Shown here one piece after another: positions 20,498 through 30,792 of a DNA stretch of 64,000 nucleotides. Position numbers and translations under genes: made by a program. The notes beneath the pieces are model-generated. The model searched no databases and was not told the origin of the DNA. It saw only the letters and a program-made list of their open reading frames with translations. Position 1 is the first letter of the stretch, and every line of letters starts with the position of its first letter. Location: assembly GCF_005048205.1 (NCBI RefSeq), contig NZ_SUMF01000016.1, positions 1-64,000 on the forward strand, written 5' to 3'. This stretch comes from Chitiniphilus eburneus. Lineage in GTDB: Bacteria > Pseudomonadota > Gammaproteobacteria > Burkholderiales > Chitinibacteraceae.

Positions 20498-23400
20498 TCA
20501 GGGAGTCGGCGCCTCCGGCGGGCGCACGCGGTGCCAGATCGCGTACAAGGCCGGCAGGAACAGCAAGGTCAGCACGGTGGCCACGAACAGCCCACCCATG
20601 ATCGCCACCGCCATCGGTCCCCAGAAGGTGTCCCGCGTGAGGGGAATCATGGCCAGGATGGCGGCCGCGGCGGTCAGCATGATGGGGCGGAAGCGGCGCA
20701 CCGCCGATTCGATCACGGCGGTCCATGGCTCGTGCCCGTGGGCGATATCCTGCTTGATCTGGTCCATCAGGATCACCGAATTGCGGATGATCATACCCGA
20801 TAGCGCGATCACGCCCAGTTGGGCGACAAAGCCGAATGGCGCATCGAACAGCAACAGCGAAAGCGTGACCCCGATCAGTCCCAGCGGCGCGGTCAACAGC
20901 ACCATCACCATGTGTTTCATGCTCTGGAGCTGGATCATCAACAGGGTCATCACCACCAGCAGCATCAGCGGCATCACCGCAGCGATCGATTCTTCGCCGA
21001 TGCGCGACGCCTCCAGCGTGCCGCCGGTTTCGATGTGATAACCCGGCGCAAGTTTCGCGGCGATGGCATCGATTTTCGGCCCGAGCGCCACGGTAACGTC
21101 CGGCGCCTGCGCCCCGTTGACATCGGCGCGCACCGACAGCGTCGGCACGCGGTTGCGCCGCCAGATCAGGCTTTCCTCCGACTCCAGCCGGATATCGCCC
21201 AGTTGCGACAGCGACACACTGCTCCCGTTCGCCAGCTTCACCGGCAGATCGCGGATCGCCGTGAGCGAGCCGCGCTCGCCCGGTACCAGCCGCGCCACCA
21301 CATCGATCATCTCGTTATCTTCGCGATATTGGGTGGCGGTCACGCCCGAAATCGCCAGTTGCAGGTATTGCGCCAGTTGTTGCGTGGTCAGCCCGGTGTC
21401 GCGCAGTTTGTCCTGGTGTGCATGGATACGCAGCACCTTCACCTGTTCGCCCCAGTCGAAATGCACGTCGCGCGTATGCGGATTGCCCCGCATCGCCGTG
21501 GCTACCTGCTGCCCGACGCGACGCAACTCGGCCGGATCATCGCCGGAAATGCGGAACTGCAATGGATAACCCACAGGCGGACCATTCTCCAGCCGCGTCA
21601 CCCGGCCGCGCACCTGCGGGAAATCGTCGGCAAACAATTGATTGAGGTGGGCGAACACGTGCTCGCGCACCTTTTCGTCGCGCGTCATCACCGTGAGCTG
21701 CGCGAAGTTGAGGTTGGGCTGCTGTTCGTCCAGCGGCAGGTAGTAGCGCGGCGAGCCGAAGCCGACATAGCTGGTGACGTTGACCACGTCCGGATCGCGC
21801 ATCAACAGCGCTTCCAGCTTTTTCGCCTCGCGCTCGGTGGCCTGGAACGACGCGCCGTAGGGCAGCCACAGATCCACCATCAGTTCCGGCCGCGCGGATG
21901 CGGGAAAGAACTGTTTGGGAACGGCCAGTGCAAACACGACCATCGCCAGCACGAAGACGCCGAACGTCGCGGCAACCGTGGTCTTGCGCCAGGTGATGCA
22001 CCAGGTGACCAGTGCGCGGAAACGCCGGTAGAAGCGCCCCTGGTAGACATCGTGCCCGTGTTCTTTGGGCTTTTCAGGCAACAGTTGATAGCCCAGGTAC
22101 GGCGTGAACACCACGGCCACGATCCACGACAGGATCAGCGCGATGCCGACCACGGCAAAGATCGAAAAGGTGTATTCACCGGCATTGGATTTGGCCAGGC
22201 CCACTGGCAGGAACCCGGCGGCGGTGATCAGCGTGCCAGTCAGCATCGGCATCGCGGTGCTGGTATAGGCAAAGGTGGCGGCGCGAAAGCGATCCCAGCC
22301 CTGCTCCAGCTTCAGCGCCATCATTTCGACGGCGATGATGGCGTCATCCACCAGCAGACCGAGCGCGATCACCAGCGCACCCAGCGAAATCCGTTGCAGA
22401 TCGATCCCGGCCAGGAACATGCCGAGGAAGGTCAGCGCCAGCACCAGCGGGATGGACAGCGCCACCACCACGCCGGTGCGCCAGCCCAGCGAGAGAAAAC
22501 TTACCGCCAGCACGATCACCACCGCTTCCAGCAACGAATCCATGAAGATACCGACCGCACGTTTCACCACCGCCGGCTGATCGGACACGGCGTGGAACTC
22601 GATGCCCACCGGCAGCGAGGCGCGCACGCGCGCCAGCGTAGCGTCGATCTGCTGGCCCATGCGCAACACGTCGCCGCCATGGCGCATCGACACACCCAGG
22701 CCGATGGCGGGCTGCCCCTGGAAGCGCATCGCCATTTCCGGCGGATCGATGGTGCCGCGATAGACCTGCGCCACATCGCCGACGCGAAAACGCTTGCCGC
22801 CCGCCTCGATCATCGTGTCGCGAATCTGTGCCGCCGCGTCGAAATTGCCGGTCACACGGACGAAGACGCGCTCTTCCCGCCCTTCCATCACGCCCGCCGG
22901 CGTCAGCGCGTTGGTGGCGGCCAATACCTGGTTCACCTGGAATGGGGACAGGCCCAGGCTGGCCAGCTTGGCAGTGGAGTATTCGACGTAGATCTTCTGG
23001 TCCTGCTCGCCGACCAGCGTCACCTTGTTCACGTCCGGGATGCGCAGCAGTTCCTGGCGTACCGATTCCACGTAACGCTTCAGTTCCGGCATGGTGAAAC
23101 CGTCAGCGGTGAAGGCGTAGAGGTTGCCGTAGGTCTCGCCGAACTCATCATTGAAGAACGGCCCGACCGCGCCCTGCGGCAAACCGCCGGTGGCCTGGAG
23201 GTCGGAAACGCGTTTGCGTACCTGGTACCAGCTATCTTCCACCTGCTGGCCGCGCACCGATTCCTTCAGGATCACCAGCGTCAGCGATTCGCCGGCTCGC
23301 GAGTAGCTACGCGTGTAGTCCACGGTGGGAATGCCTTGCAATGCCTTTTCCAGCGGATCGGTGAGCTGCTGCTCCACTTCGGTGGCCGAACCGCCGGGCC

Positions 23401-23593
23401 AGAAAGCACGTACCACCATGGCCTTGAAAGTGAACTCCGGGTCTTCCTTCTGCCCGAGCTTGGTATACGCCAGCGCGCCGGCCAGCGAGAGTACGATGAT
23501 CAGGTACAGCACCAGCGAGCGATGGTTGAGCGCCCAGGCCGAGACATTGAAATGCCCGGCATGCGTCGCGGGCTCGCGTTCCATTTCATTCAT
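20498..23593 (-). CDS. RND efflux transporter, inner-membrane pump subunit
   Basis: 1031 residues with the AcrB-family plan: 12 membrane helices in two halves, each followed by a large periplasmic loop. TM4 carries LGLLVDDAIIAVEMM with the proton-relay Asp pair, and FGSPRYYLP and GDDPAELRRVG lie in the second docking region. It resembles the HAE1/VmeF-like branch with single-pump operons more than E. coli AcrB. Proton-driven export of drugs, dyes or detergents is expected; the substrate is unknown. Its ATG overlaps the stop of the adaptor gene (ATGA). Confidence 0.93.
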   Translation of the reverse strand: MNEMEREPATHAGHFNVSAWALNHRSLVLYLIIVLSLAGALAYTKLGQKEDPEFTFKAMVVRAFWPGGSATEVEQQLTDPLEKALQGIPTVDYTRSYSRAGESLTLVILKESVRGQQVEDSWYQVRKRVSDLQATGGLPQGAVGPFFNDEFGETYGNLYAFTADGFTMPELKRYVESVRQELLRIPDVNKVTLVGEQDQKIYVEYSTAKLASLGLSPFQVNQVLAATNALTPAGVMEGREERVFVRVTGNFDAAAQIRDTMIEAGGKRFRVGDVAQVYRGTIDPPEMAMRFQGQPAIGLGVSMRHGGDVLRMGQQIDATLARVRASLPVGIEFHAVSDQPAVVKRAVGIFMDSLLEAVVIVLAVSFLSLGWRTGVVVALSIPLVLALTFLGMFLAGIDLQRISLGALVIALGLLVDDAIIAVEMMALKLEQGWDRFRAATFAYTSTAMPMLTGTLITAAGFLPVGLAKSNAGEYTFSIFAVVGIALILSWIVAVVFTPYLGYQLLPEKPKEHGHDVYQGRFYRRFRALVTWCITWRKTTVAATFGVFVLAMVVFALAVPKQFFPASARPELMVDLWLPYGASFQATEREAKKLEALLMRDPDVVNVTSYVGFGSPRYYLPLDEQQPNLNFAQLTVMTRDEKVREHVFAHLNQLFADDFPQVRGRVTRLENGPPVGYPLQFRISGDDPAELRRVGQQVATAMRGNPHTRDVHFDWGEQVKVLRIHAHQDKLRDTGLTTQQLAQYLQLAISGVTATQYREDNEMIDVVARLVPGERGSLTAIRDLPVKLANGSSVSLSQLGDIRLESEESLIWRRNRVPTLSVRADVNGAQAPDVTVALGPKIDAIAAKLAPGYHIETGGTLEASRIGEESIAAVMPLMLLVVMTLLMIQLQSMKHMVMVLLTAPLGLIGVTLSLLLFDAPFGFVAQLGVIALSGMIIRNSVILMDQIKQDIAHGHEPWTAVIESAVRRFRPIMLTAAAAILAMIPLTRDTFWGPMAVAIMGGLFVATVLTLLFLPALYAIWHRVRPPEAPTP

Positions 23594-24699
23594 TGGCCCG
23601 CCCCCGCATTGGCCGCGCCCAGGCGTTTCACTCGCTGCCCCTCGCGCAGCAGGTGCGCGCCAGCGGTGACGACCAGATCATCGGCGACAACGCCCTTAAC
23701 CAGCGCCGCGTCGTCGGTGATGCCGAGCACCCGGACCGCCCTGGCGTGGACCCGCCCGGCTTTCAGATCCAGCAACCACACCTGCTGCTTGCCGGTTTCG
23801 CCGAACAGGGCGGTCAACGGAATCTGCACCGCGTCGCCGGCTGGCGCGCCAGCCTTGCCACCCGGCGCGGCGAGACGGACGCTGGCACTCATGCCCAGTT
23901 GCACTGCCGCGTCATGATTGAAGCCGATCCGCGCCGGATAGGTGCGCGCGGCGGCGTCGGCGGCGGGGGAAAGCTCGCTGATCCGCCCTGGCAGCGTCTT
24001 GCCGGGCAAGGCCCAGAATCGCACCTCGACGGCATCGCCTAGCTTGACCGACGCGCGCAGATGCTCGGGCACGTCCACGGCGATTTCGCGTTCGCCGTCG
24101 TGCGCCAGCGTCACCACCGGCTGGCCCGCCGCCAGCACCTGCCCCGGCTCCGCCGCCACCTGGGTGATCACGCCGTTCGCGTCAGCCAGCAGCGTGGTAT
24201 AGCCGGCCTGATTGCGCGCCAGCGCGCGCTGGGCATCCGCCTGCCGCGCCGACTCGCGCGCGGCATCCAGCGCGGTGTGGCGATTGTCGACCTCGGCCTG
24301 ACTGACGAATTTCTGTTCGTACAGCCGCAGCGCGCGCTCGTAATCCATCGTGGCCTGGGCCAGTTGCGCCCTGGCGGCGGCCGCCTGGGCATCGGCCGCC
24401 GTGGCGTTGAGCGAGGCATCCTGCGGATCGATGCGCGCGATCGCCTGCCCTTGCTTCACCACGGCCCCCAGATCGACGCGGCGCTCCACCAGCTTGCCGC
24501 CGATACGGAACGACAGCGGTGTTTCCACGTGGGCACGTACCGTGCCGGTCAGTTCGGCGCCCGGCGCGCTGACAGGCGCGCCGACCCGCATCACCCGCAC
24601 CGGGCGGATTTCCTCCAGTGGCGGCGCGGATTTACCACAAGCGCCCAGCAGCAACGACAACAGCAAGGCGGCCCAGATTCGGCGGCGGACGGAAAGCAT
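23590..24699 (-). CDS. RND efflux periplasmic adaptor (membrane fusion) lipoprotein
   Basis: 369 residues. The N-terminus is a lipoprotein signal (LLSLLLGAC, Cys21), so it is anchored in the inner membrane. A barrel-sandwich lipoyl half-motif (VETPLSFRIGGKLVERRVDLGAVVKQGQAIARID) precedes an alpha-helical hairpin (residues 95-165), the second lipoyl half (ANGVITQVAAEPGQVLAAGQPVV) and beta-barrel domains, as in AcrA/MexA. The hairpin docks onto TolC. The gene starts 13 nt after tetR and overlaps the pump gene. Confidence 0.93.
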   Translation of the reverse strand: MLSVRRRIWAALLLSLLLGACGKSAPPLEEIRPVRVMRVGAPVSAPGAELTGTVRAHVETPLSFRIGGKLVERRVDLGAVVKQGQAIARIDPQDASLNATAADAQAAAARAQLAQATMDYERALRLYEQKFVSQAEVDNRHTALDAARESARQADAQRALARNQAGYTTLLADANGVITQVAAEPGQVLAAGQPVVTLAHDGEREIAVDVPEHLRASVKLGDAVEVRFWALPGKTLPGRISELSPAADAAARTYPARIGFNHDAAVQLGMSASVRLAAPGGKAGAPAGDAVQIPLTALFGETGKQQVWLLDLKAGRVHARAVRVLGITDDAALVKGVVADDLVVTAGAHLLREGQRVKRLGAANAGAGQ

Positions 24700-24712
24700 G
24701 GCGGTTTACCTA

Positions 24713-25360
24713 TCAGGCGGATGGTGGGGTGGACGACAGGCCGCGCAGCAGCAGGTCGAGCAGGGTTTCGAGGTAAAGCTGCGGATCGACTTCCTGGCCG
24801 ACGCAACAGGGCGCAAAGGTGTGCTGCCAGATCATCAGCATCACGATGGGCGCGGAGATCACATGCACCGCCAGATCGGCCGCCACGGGGCGAAACTCGC
24901 CGGAGGCGATGCCCTCCTCCAGCACCCGCTGCATCAACGCCTGGCCCGGCGCGATGAACTCATCGTGGTAAAGCTGCGCCACGTCGGGAAAGTTGCGCGC
25001 CTCCGCGATCATCAGCTTGGGCAGCGCCGACAGACGCGTGGCGCCCACTTCGGCCCACCAGGTACGCACCAGCTTGCCCAGCCGCTGGCTGGCCGTCAGC
25101 CCCGGTTCGGCCATCAGTGAATGGCCGAAGGCGATCTTGGGCAGCAGCAACTCGCGGATCAGCGCGGCGAAGATTTCCTCTTTGTTCTTGAAATAGAGAT
25201 AAGGCGTACCGCGCGTGACCCCGGCATGCCGCGCGATGTCTTCCACCTTGGCGGCGGCATAGCCTTTTTCCGCGAACACATCGAGCGCGGCTTCCAGGAT
25301 TTCCTGCGGGCGGGCGGCCTTGCGGCGGGACCAGCGTTTGGCGATCGGGCAATGAGGCAT
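24713..25360 (-). CDS. TetR-family transcriptional repressor of the efflux operon
   Basis: 215 residues. HTH at residues 40-62 (VEDIARHAGVTRGTPYLYFKNKEEI), preceded by AALDVFAEKGYAAAK; the C-terminal two-thirds is the helical ligand-binding and dimer domain. It is the first gene of the operon on minus, so it probably represses itself and the pump genes together through the perfect palindrome at 25412-25433, releasing on binding a pump substrate. The ATG giving MPHCPIAKRW starts 51 nt from that palindrome. Confidence 0.93.
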   Translation of the reverse strand: MPHCPIAKRWSRRKAARPQEILEAALDVFAEKGYAAAKVEDIARHAGVTRGTPYLYFKNKEEIFAALIRELLLPKIAFGHSLMAEPGLTASQRLGKLVRTWWAEVGATRLSALPKLMIAEARNFPDVAQLYHDEFIAPGQALMQRVLEEGIASGEFRPVAADLAVHVISAPIVMLMIWQHTFAPCCVGQEVDPQLYLETLLDLLLRGLSSTPPSA

Positions 25361-25411
25361 GCGAGTGACCGGAAAGCATGGCGCCGGGTCAAACCAGTCG
25401 GCGTCACATTT

Positions 25412-26524
<1,113 letters not shown>

Positions 26525-26528
26525 GCAA

Positions 26529-26590
26529 CCTCGCGCATGACGCGAGGACCGGATCACGGGGCGGTGGAGGCGCGATGCATCCACCGCCCC
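26529..26590 (+). other. Two tandem hairpins downstream of argB
   Basis: First hairpin: CCTCGCG, loop CATGA, CGCGAGG (26529-26547). Second: an 11-bp perfect stem GGGGCGGTGGA / TCCACCGCCCC (26558-26568 and 26580-26590) with an 11-nt loop. Neither is followed by a T-run, so they are not classic terminators; they may stall polymerase, protect the 3' end or act with Rho. Confidence 0.55.
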
Positions 26591-26744
26591 CTTCGTTCCG
26601 GCCCCGCATCCACCCATGCCGACGGCCATGCAAGCCAGTGCCCGCTTTGCATGTTCGACCTTGCTGGCTAGATTGATAGGGTCGGCATCGCACCCCGCCC
26701 GGCCGGCGGGGTGACCGGCCCCCTTTCCACCCGCGAGGCACTCA

Positions 26745-27182
26745 ATGAATACTGCGCGTCATCTTCTGGCAGATAAGCAGATCCACGACATCATTTCGAT
26801 TTCGCCCCAGGCCACCGTCTACCAGGCGCTGCAACTGATGGCGGAAAAAAACATCGGCGCCGTGCTGGTGATGGAAGGCAAGCATCTGGTGGGGATTTTT
26901 TCGGAACGCGACTACGCGCGCAAAGTAGTGCTGCAAGGCAAGACATCGGCGGGCACGCCGGTGGCGGACATCATGACGCGGCAATTGATGGTGATCCCGC
27001 CCGACACCGACATCGACACCTGTCTGGCCCTGATGACCGAAAAGCGCATCCGCCACCTGCCGGTGCTGAACGGCGATGAGGTGAGAGGCATTCTCTCCAT
27101 CGGCGACCTGGTTCGCGCCAAGATCGCCGATCAGCAATACACTATCGAACAGCTCTCGCAGTACATTTACGGTATTCGCTGA
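26745..27182 (+). CDS. Tandem CBS-domain protein
   Basis: 145 residues made almost wholly of two CBS motifs (residues about 12-70 and 78-135): VYQALQLMAEKNIGAVLVMEGKHLVGIFSERD-like first repeat and IDTCLALMTEKRIRHLPVLNGD in the second. The GIFSERDYARKV and GILSIGDLVR segments are the usual adenosyl-ligand edges. No other domain is attached, so it should be a small-molecule sensor, perhaps binding AMP or NAD. The partner is unknown. It lies alone, 220 nt after argB. Confidence 0.9.
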   Translation: MNTARHLLADKQIHDIISISPQATVYQALQLMAEKNIGAVLVMEGKHLVGIFSERDYARKVVLQGKTSAGTPVADIMTRQLMVIPPDTDIDTCLALMTEKRIRHLPVLNGDEVRGILSIGDLVRAKIADQQYTIEQLSQYIYGIR

Positions 27183-27407
27183 CACCACCATCGTCGGCGC
27201 CGCGCCTACCCGATTTTGCACACCCTGGCGGCCGATGGGCCGGAACAAGCGCCCGGCAAAGCCGGGCGCGAAACGGGGCGGAAGCGCAGGCAACGGCGCA
27301 TCCTGATCGATTCCACTCCCCCGCCCTCGCCGCCTCGAGGGAGCTTTGCCCAACTCCGGCCTGGCGCCACTTGCGGATTATCCGCGTGGTTCCCGATACT
27401 GCACCCC

Positions 27408-28052
27408 ATGCCCCATCCCACCTGGCTGTTCGATCTCGACGACACCCTGCACCATGCGCATCGGCACGCCTTTCCCGTGATCGACGCCGCAATGACGGCC
27501 TGGATCGCGCGGGAGCTGGCGGTGTCGCACGACGAAGCCAATTACCTGCGCGTCCATTACTGGCAGCGCTATGGCGCCACCATCCTGGGGCTGCGACGCC
27601 ACCATCCGCAGGTCGATCCCCATCACTTCCTTAGCGCGGTCCATCCGTTGCCGCACCTGCTGGAAACGCTGCATCCCGTGCCACGGCTGGCCCGCACGCT
27701 GGCGCGGCTGCGCGGGCGGAAGATCCTGTTCACCAACGGACCCACCGCCTATGGCGAGGCAATGCTGGAAGCGCTGGGCGTGGCACGCTACTTCGATGTA
27801 GTGGTCGGGGTGGATCAGGCACGCTTTCACCCCAAACCATTCAGCCACGGCTATCGCCGCTTGCTGACACGCTACCGCCTGAACCCGCGTCACTGCGTCA
27901 TGGTGGAAGACAGCGTGGCAAACCTGGCCACCGCCAAACGCCTGCGCATGCGCACGGTCTGGCTACGCCCGCACCGGCGCGGCCATGCAGCGGTGGATTA
28001 CTTGCTGAACGGGTTGCACCAGTTACCGGGCCGGCTGCACCAAAAACGCTGA
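27408..28052 (+). CDS. Pyrimidine 5'-nucleotidase-type HAD hydrolase
   Basis: 214 residues. HAD motif I is WLFDLDDTLHHAHRHAFP, motif II FTNGP, Lys in RFHPKPFSHGY, and the acid pair in VMVEDS. The DLDDTLHHA form, the helical cap (residues 20-95) and the length fit the SDT1/PHM8-like pyrimidine nucleotidases that dephosphorylate UMP/CMP. I chose the ATG giving MPHPTWLFD; the upstream open frame is not conserved-looking. It is convergent with kup, with a palindromic element between them. Confidence 0.85.
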   Translation: MPHPTWLFDLDDTLHHAHRHAFPVIDAAMTAWIARELAVSHDEANYLRVHYWQRYGATILGLRRHHPQVDPHHFLSAVHPLPHLLETLHPVPRLARTLARLRGRKILFTNGPTAYGEAMLEALGVARYFDVVVGVDQARFHPKPFSHGYRRLLTRYRLNPRHCVMVEDSVANLATAKRLRMRTVWLRPHRRGHAAVDYLLNGLHQLPGRLHQKR

Positions 28053-28229
28053 ACCCCACATCTTGAAACACAGAGAACACGCAGAACACAGAGAAAGGCG
28101 GGAGGAAAACGAAAACCGCAAGGAGAGGCTGCACGGCGGCTACCTGCCGCTTTTCTCGCTTTTTCTCTGGTTTCCTCTGTGAAACTCCGTGTTCTCTGTA
28201 CCCTCTGTGTTTCAAGATTTGGGGTTTCC
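28052..28229. repeat. Long imperfect palindrome with CACAGAG motifs
   Basis: The outer arms match as inverted repeats: CCCCACATCTTGAAACACAG at the left and its near-complement near 28204-28225 at the right. Inside, short units of the type AACACAGAG and GAACACGGAG recur on both arms, and the centre is GC-rich. It fills the gap between the convergent HAD and kup genes. Sequences of this ACACAGAG type occur in many bacterial genomes as dispersed intergenic repeats; copy number here cannot be checked. It could fold into a long stem and act as a bidirectional terminator. Confidence 0.7.
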
Positions 28230-28271
28230 GGGTTTCGCCCTTCCCTCTTCCCGCTTCTCCCTTCCCAGCCG

Positions 28272-30167
28272 TTACAGCTCCACCTGCATCCCCATTTCCA
28301 CCACGCGGTTCGGGGGAATCTTGAAGAAGCTGGTGGCGCGCAGGGCGTTGCGATTCATCAGGGCGAATATCTTGCGGCGCCACAGCGACATTTCGGGGTA
28401 CTTGGCCGCAACGATGGTTTCGCGCGAGAGGAAGAACGAGGTCTGCATCGGGTCCAGGTCCAGCTCGGGCTGAAGCTCCTTCACCAGCTTGAGGATGGCC
28501 GGCACGCTCGGCTCTTCCTTGAAACCGTAGGTGGCGATGATCTGGTAGAAGGTCTCGCCCAAACGCCGCACCGCCACCCGCTCGCGCGTGGCGACGTACG
28601 GGATGTCGGCATTCTCCACCGTCATCAGCACCACCTGCTCGTGCAATACCTTGTTGTGCTTCAGGTTGTGCAGCAAAGCGTGTGGCACACGATCCGCGCT
28701 GCCGGTCATGAAGATGGCGGTGCCTTCCACGCGTTGCGGCGGGCTGGATTCCAGCATCTCCACAAAGCCTTCCAGCGGCAGCTCGCCCTGGTGCAGCCGG
28801 TCGTTGAGCAGCGCGCGGCCGCGCTTCCAGGTCATCATCAGCGTAAAGGCGATCACCCCGACCAGCAGCGGGAACCAGCCACCGTCGTGGATCTTCAGCG
28901 CGTTCGACGAGAACAGCAGCAGGTCGATCACCAGCAGCACCGACAACAAGGCAAAGATACCGAGGCGCGGAATGCCGGCGAAACGCCGACCCAGCACGGT
29001 GAACGCCAGCAACGTGGTCATGACCATGGTGCAGGTCACGGCGAAGCCATACGCCGAGGCGAGGTTGCCGGAGGAGCGGAACAGCAGCACCAGTGCGATC
29101 ACCGCCACCAGCAGGAACCAGGTGATGCCGGGCATGTAGATCTGGCCGATCTCGGTATCGGATGTGTGCTCGATATCCATGCGCGGCGCGAAGCCAAGCT
29201 GGATCGCCTGGCTGGTCATGGAGTACGCACCGGAGATCACCGCTTGCGACGCGATCACCGTCGCCACCGTGGCCAGTACCACCAGCGGCAGCACGCCCCA
29301 CGACGGCGCCAGCAGGAAGAAGGGATTGGCGATGGCCTTGGGGTTGGCCAGCAACAAGGCGCCCTGTCCGAAATAGTTGAGCACCAGCGACGGCAGCACC
29401 AGACCAAACCAGGCGCGGCGAATGGCGGGGCGGCCGAAATGGCCCATGTCGGCGTACAACGCCTCGGCGCCGGTCAGCGCCAGCACCACCGCCCCCAGCA
29501 GCACGAATGCCTGCCAGGCGTGGTGCACCACGAAGCGTAGCGCGTAGATCGGGTTGATCGCGGCCAGCACGCCCGGCGACTGGACAACCTGGTACAGCCC
29601 GAGCAGGCCCAGCGTGACGAACCACAACAGCATCACCGGCCCGAACAGCTTGCCCATGCTGGCCGTGCCGCGTGCCTGCAATACGAACAGCACGATCAGC
29701 ACCACGATGGTGATGGGAACGATGTACGGGTCCAGGCGGTGCGATACCACGCCGATGCCTTCCAGCGCAGACAGGACAGAAATCGCTGGCGTGATGATGC
29801 TGTCGCCGTAGAACAGCGACGCGCCGAAGATACCCAGCGCGGTAAAGAACAATGCCTTGCGGCTACCGGTACCCGCCTCGCGCAGCGCCAGTGCCATCAA
29901 CGCAAGTACCCCGCCCTCGCCACGGTTGTCCGCGCGCAGGATCAGCACCACGTATTTCACCGAGACCACCAGCATCAGCCCCCAGAACACCATGGAGAGC
30001 ATGCCGAGCACGTTCTCGGGCACGATGGGCAGCGGTACGTGACCGTTGAGGCACTCCTTGAGGGTATAGAGCGGGCTGGTACCGATGTCGCCATAGACAA
30101 CGCCCAGCGCGGCCAGGGTCATGGCGGCACGGCCGGTGGGCTTGCCTGCATGGGAAGTGGGATTCAT
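28272..30167 (-). CDS. kup: KUP-family potassium uptake transporter
   Basis: 631 residues, proton-coupled K+ uptake across the inner membrane. It starts with the family signature ALGVVYGDIGTSPLYTLKE, continues with about 12 membrane helices (to residue 440), including RADNRGEGGVLALMAL and the GGWFPLLVG segment, and ends in a cytoplasmic beta-rich domain finishing NRVVEMGMQVEL. Length is normal for Kup. The gene stands alone, 61 nt from ampD, which is on the same strand upstream. Confidence 0.95.
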   Translation of the reverse strand: MNPTSHAGKPTGRAAMTLAALGVVYGDIGTSPLYTLKECLNGHVPLPIVPENVLGMLSMVFWGLMLVVSVKYVVLILRADNRGEGGVLALMALALREAGTGSRKALFFTALGIFGASLFYGDSIITPAISVLSALEGIGVVSHRLDPYIVPITIVVLIVLFVLQARGTASMGKLFGPVMLLWFVTLGLLGLYQVVQSPGVLAAINPIYALRFVVHHAWQAFVLLGAVVLALTGAEALYADMGHFGRPAIRRAWFGLVLPSLVLNYFGQGALLLANPKAIANPFFLLAPSWGVLPLVVLATVATVIASQAVISGAYSMTSQAIQLGFAPRMDIEHTSDTEIGQIYMPGITWFLLVAVIALVLLFRSSGNLASAYGFAVTCTMVMTTLLAFTVLGRRFAGIPRLGIFALLSVLLVIDLLLFSSNALKIHDGGWFPLLVGVIAFTLMMTWKRGRALLNDRLHQGELPLEGFVEMLESSPPQRVEGTAIFMTGSADRVPHALLHNLKHNKVLHEQVVLMTVENADIPYVATRERVAVRRLGETFYQIIATYGFKEEPSVPAILKLVKELQPELDLDPMQTSFFLSRETIVAAKYPEMSLWRRKIFALMNRNALRATSFFKIPPNRVVEMGMQVEL

Positions 30168-30228
30168 GCGGAACTTACGGGAAGTGATGTGCGCGGATTA
30201 TAGCCTCGTGTCGATCCGCTCACCGGAA

Positions 30229-30792
30229 TTAGGCTGGGCGTAGTTGCGGCAATGCAGCATGTACCTGTGCCCAGTCAAAGAACGGACCGGGGTCGGTCTT
30301 GCGGCCCGGCGCGATTTCGCTGTGGCCGACGATGGCTTCCAGCGGGTAGCGATGCGCCAATGCCCGCAGCACCGCCAGCAAGCTGATGTACTGCGCCGCT
30401 TCGAACGGCGCGAAGTCGCAGCCTTCCAGTTCGATGCCCACCGAGAAATCGTTGCAGCGCGCGCGCCCGCACCATTGCGACACGCCGGCGTGCCACGCCC
30501 GCGCTTCGGTCGGCACGAACTGCACCAGCTCGCCGTCGCGGCGGATCAGGAAATGCGCCGAAACGCGCAACCGCGCCAGTTCGTCGTAGCCCGGCCGCGC
30601 GGCCGGATCGATGCGATTGGTGAACAGGCGCTCGATGTCGTCACCGCCGAACTCGCCGGGCGGCAGGCTGATGTTGTGGACCACCACCACCTTGACCGCA
30701 TCGCCATCCAGCCGTGCATCGTGGTTGGGACTGACCACCTGTCGCACCTGCGGGCAGTAGCCCCGCGCGTCCAGCGTCAGCTCAGTCGTCAC
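30229..30792 (-). CDS. ampD: 1,6-anhydro-N-acetylmuramyl-L-alanine amidase
   Basis: 187 residues, cytoplasmic zinc amidase of peptidoglycan recycling. Motifs: VVHNISLPPGEFGG with the first Zn-ligand His, CNDFSVGIELEGCD, and the HSEIAPGRKTDPGPFFDW end with the second His and the Lys-Asp pair. There is no signal peptide, which separates it from the periplasmic AmiD. The ATG overlaps the stop of pilR by 11 nt, so it is co-translated with a pilus regulator, an arrangement seen in related beta-proteobacteria. Confidence 0.95.
   Translation of the reverse strand: MTTELTLDARGYCPQVRQVVSPNHDARLDGDAVKVVVVHNISLPPGEFGGDDIERLFTNRIDPAARPGYDELARLRVSAHFLIRRDGELVQFVPTEARAWHAGVSQWCGRARCNDFSVGIELEGCDFAPFEAAQYISLLAVLRALAHRYPLEAIVGHSEIAPGRKTDPGPFFDWAQVHAALPQLRPA

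Noticed and set aside
20819-23917. A 1032-codon open frame on plus opposite the RND pump
   Set aside because: Antisense shadow; the minus strand encodes a full 12-helix RND transporter, and the plus product is composition noise rich in His and Arg.
26558-26590. Classic intrinsic terminator for argB
   Set aside because: The stem is strong, but no T-run follows; listed only as a hairpin.
28056-28225. CRISPR-like array from repeated ACACAGAG units
   Set aside because: Units are short, irregular, in both orientations and lack constant repeats with unique spacers.
27898-29625. A 575-codon minus frame overlapping kup and the palindromic element
   Set aside because: Out of frame with Kup, which is complete; the extra part translates the repeat element.
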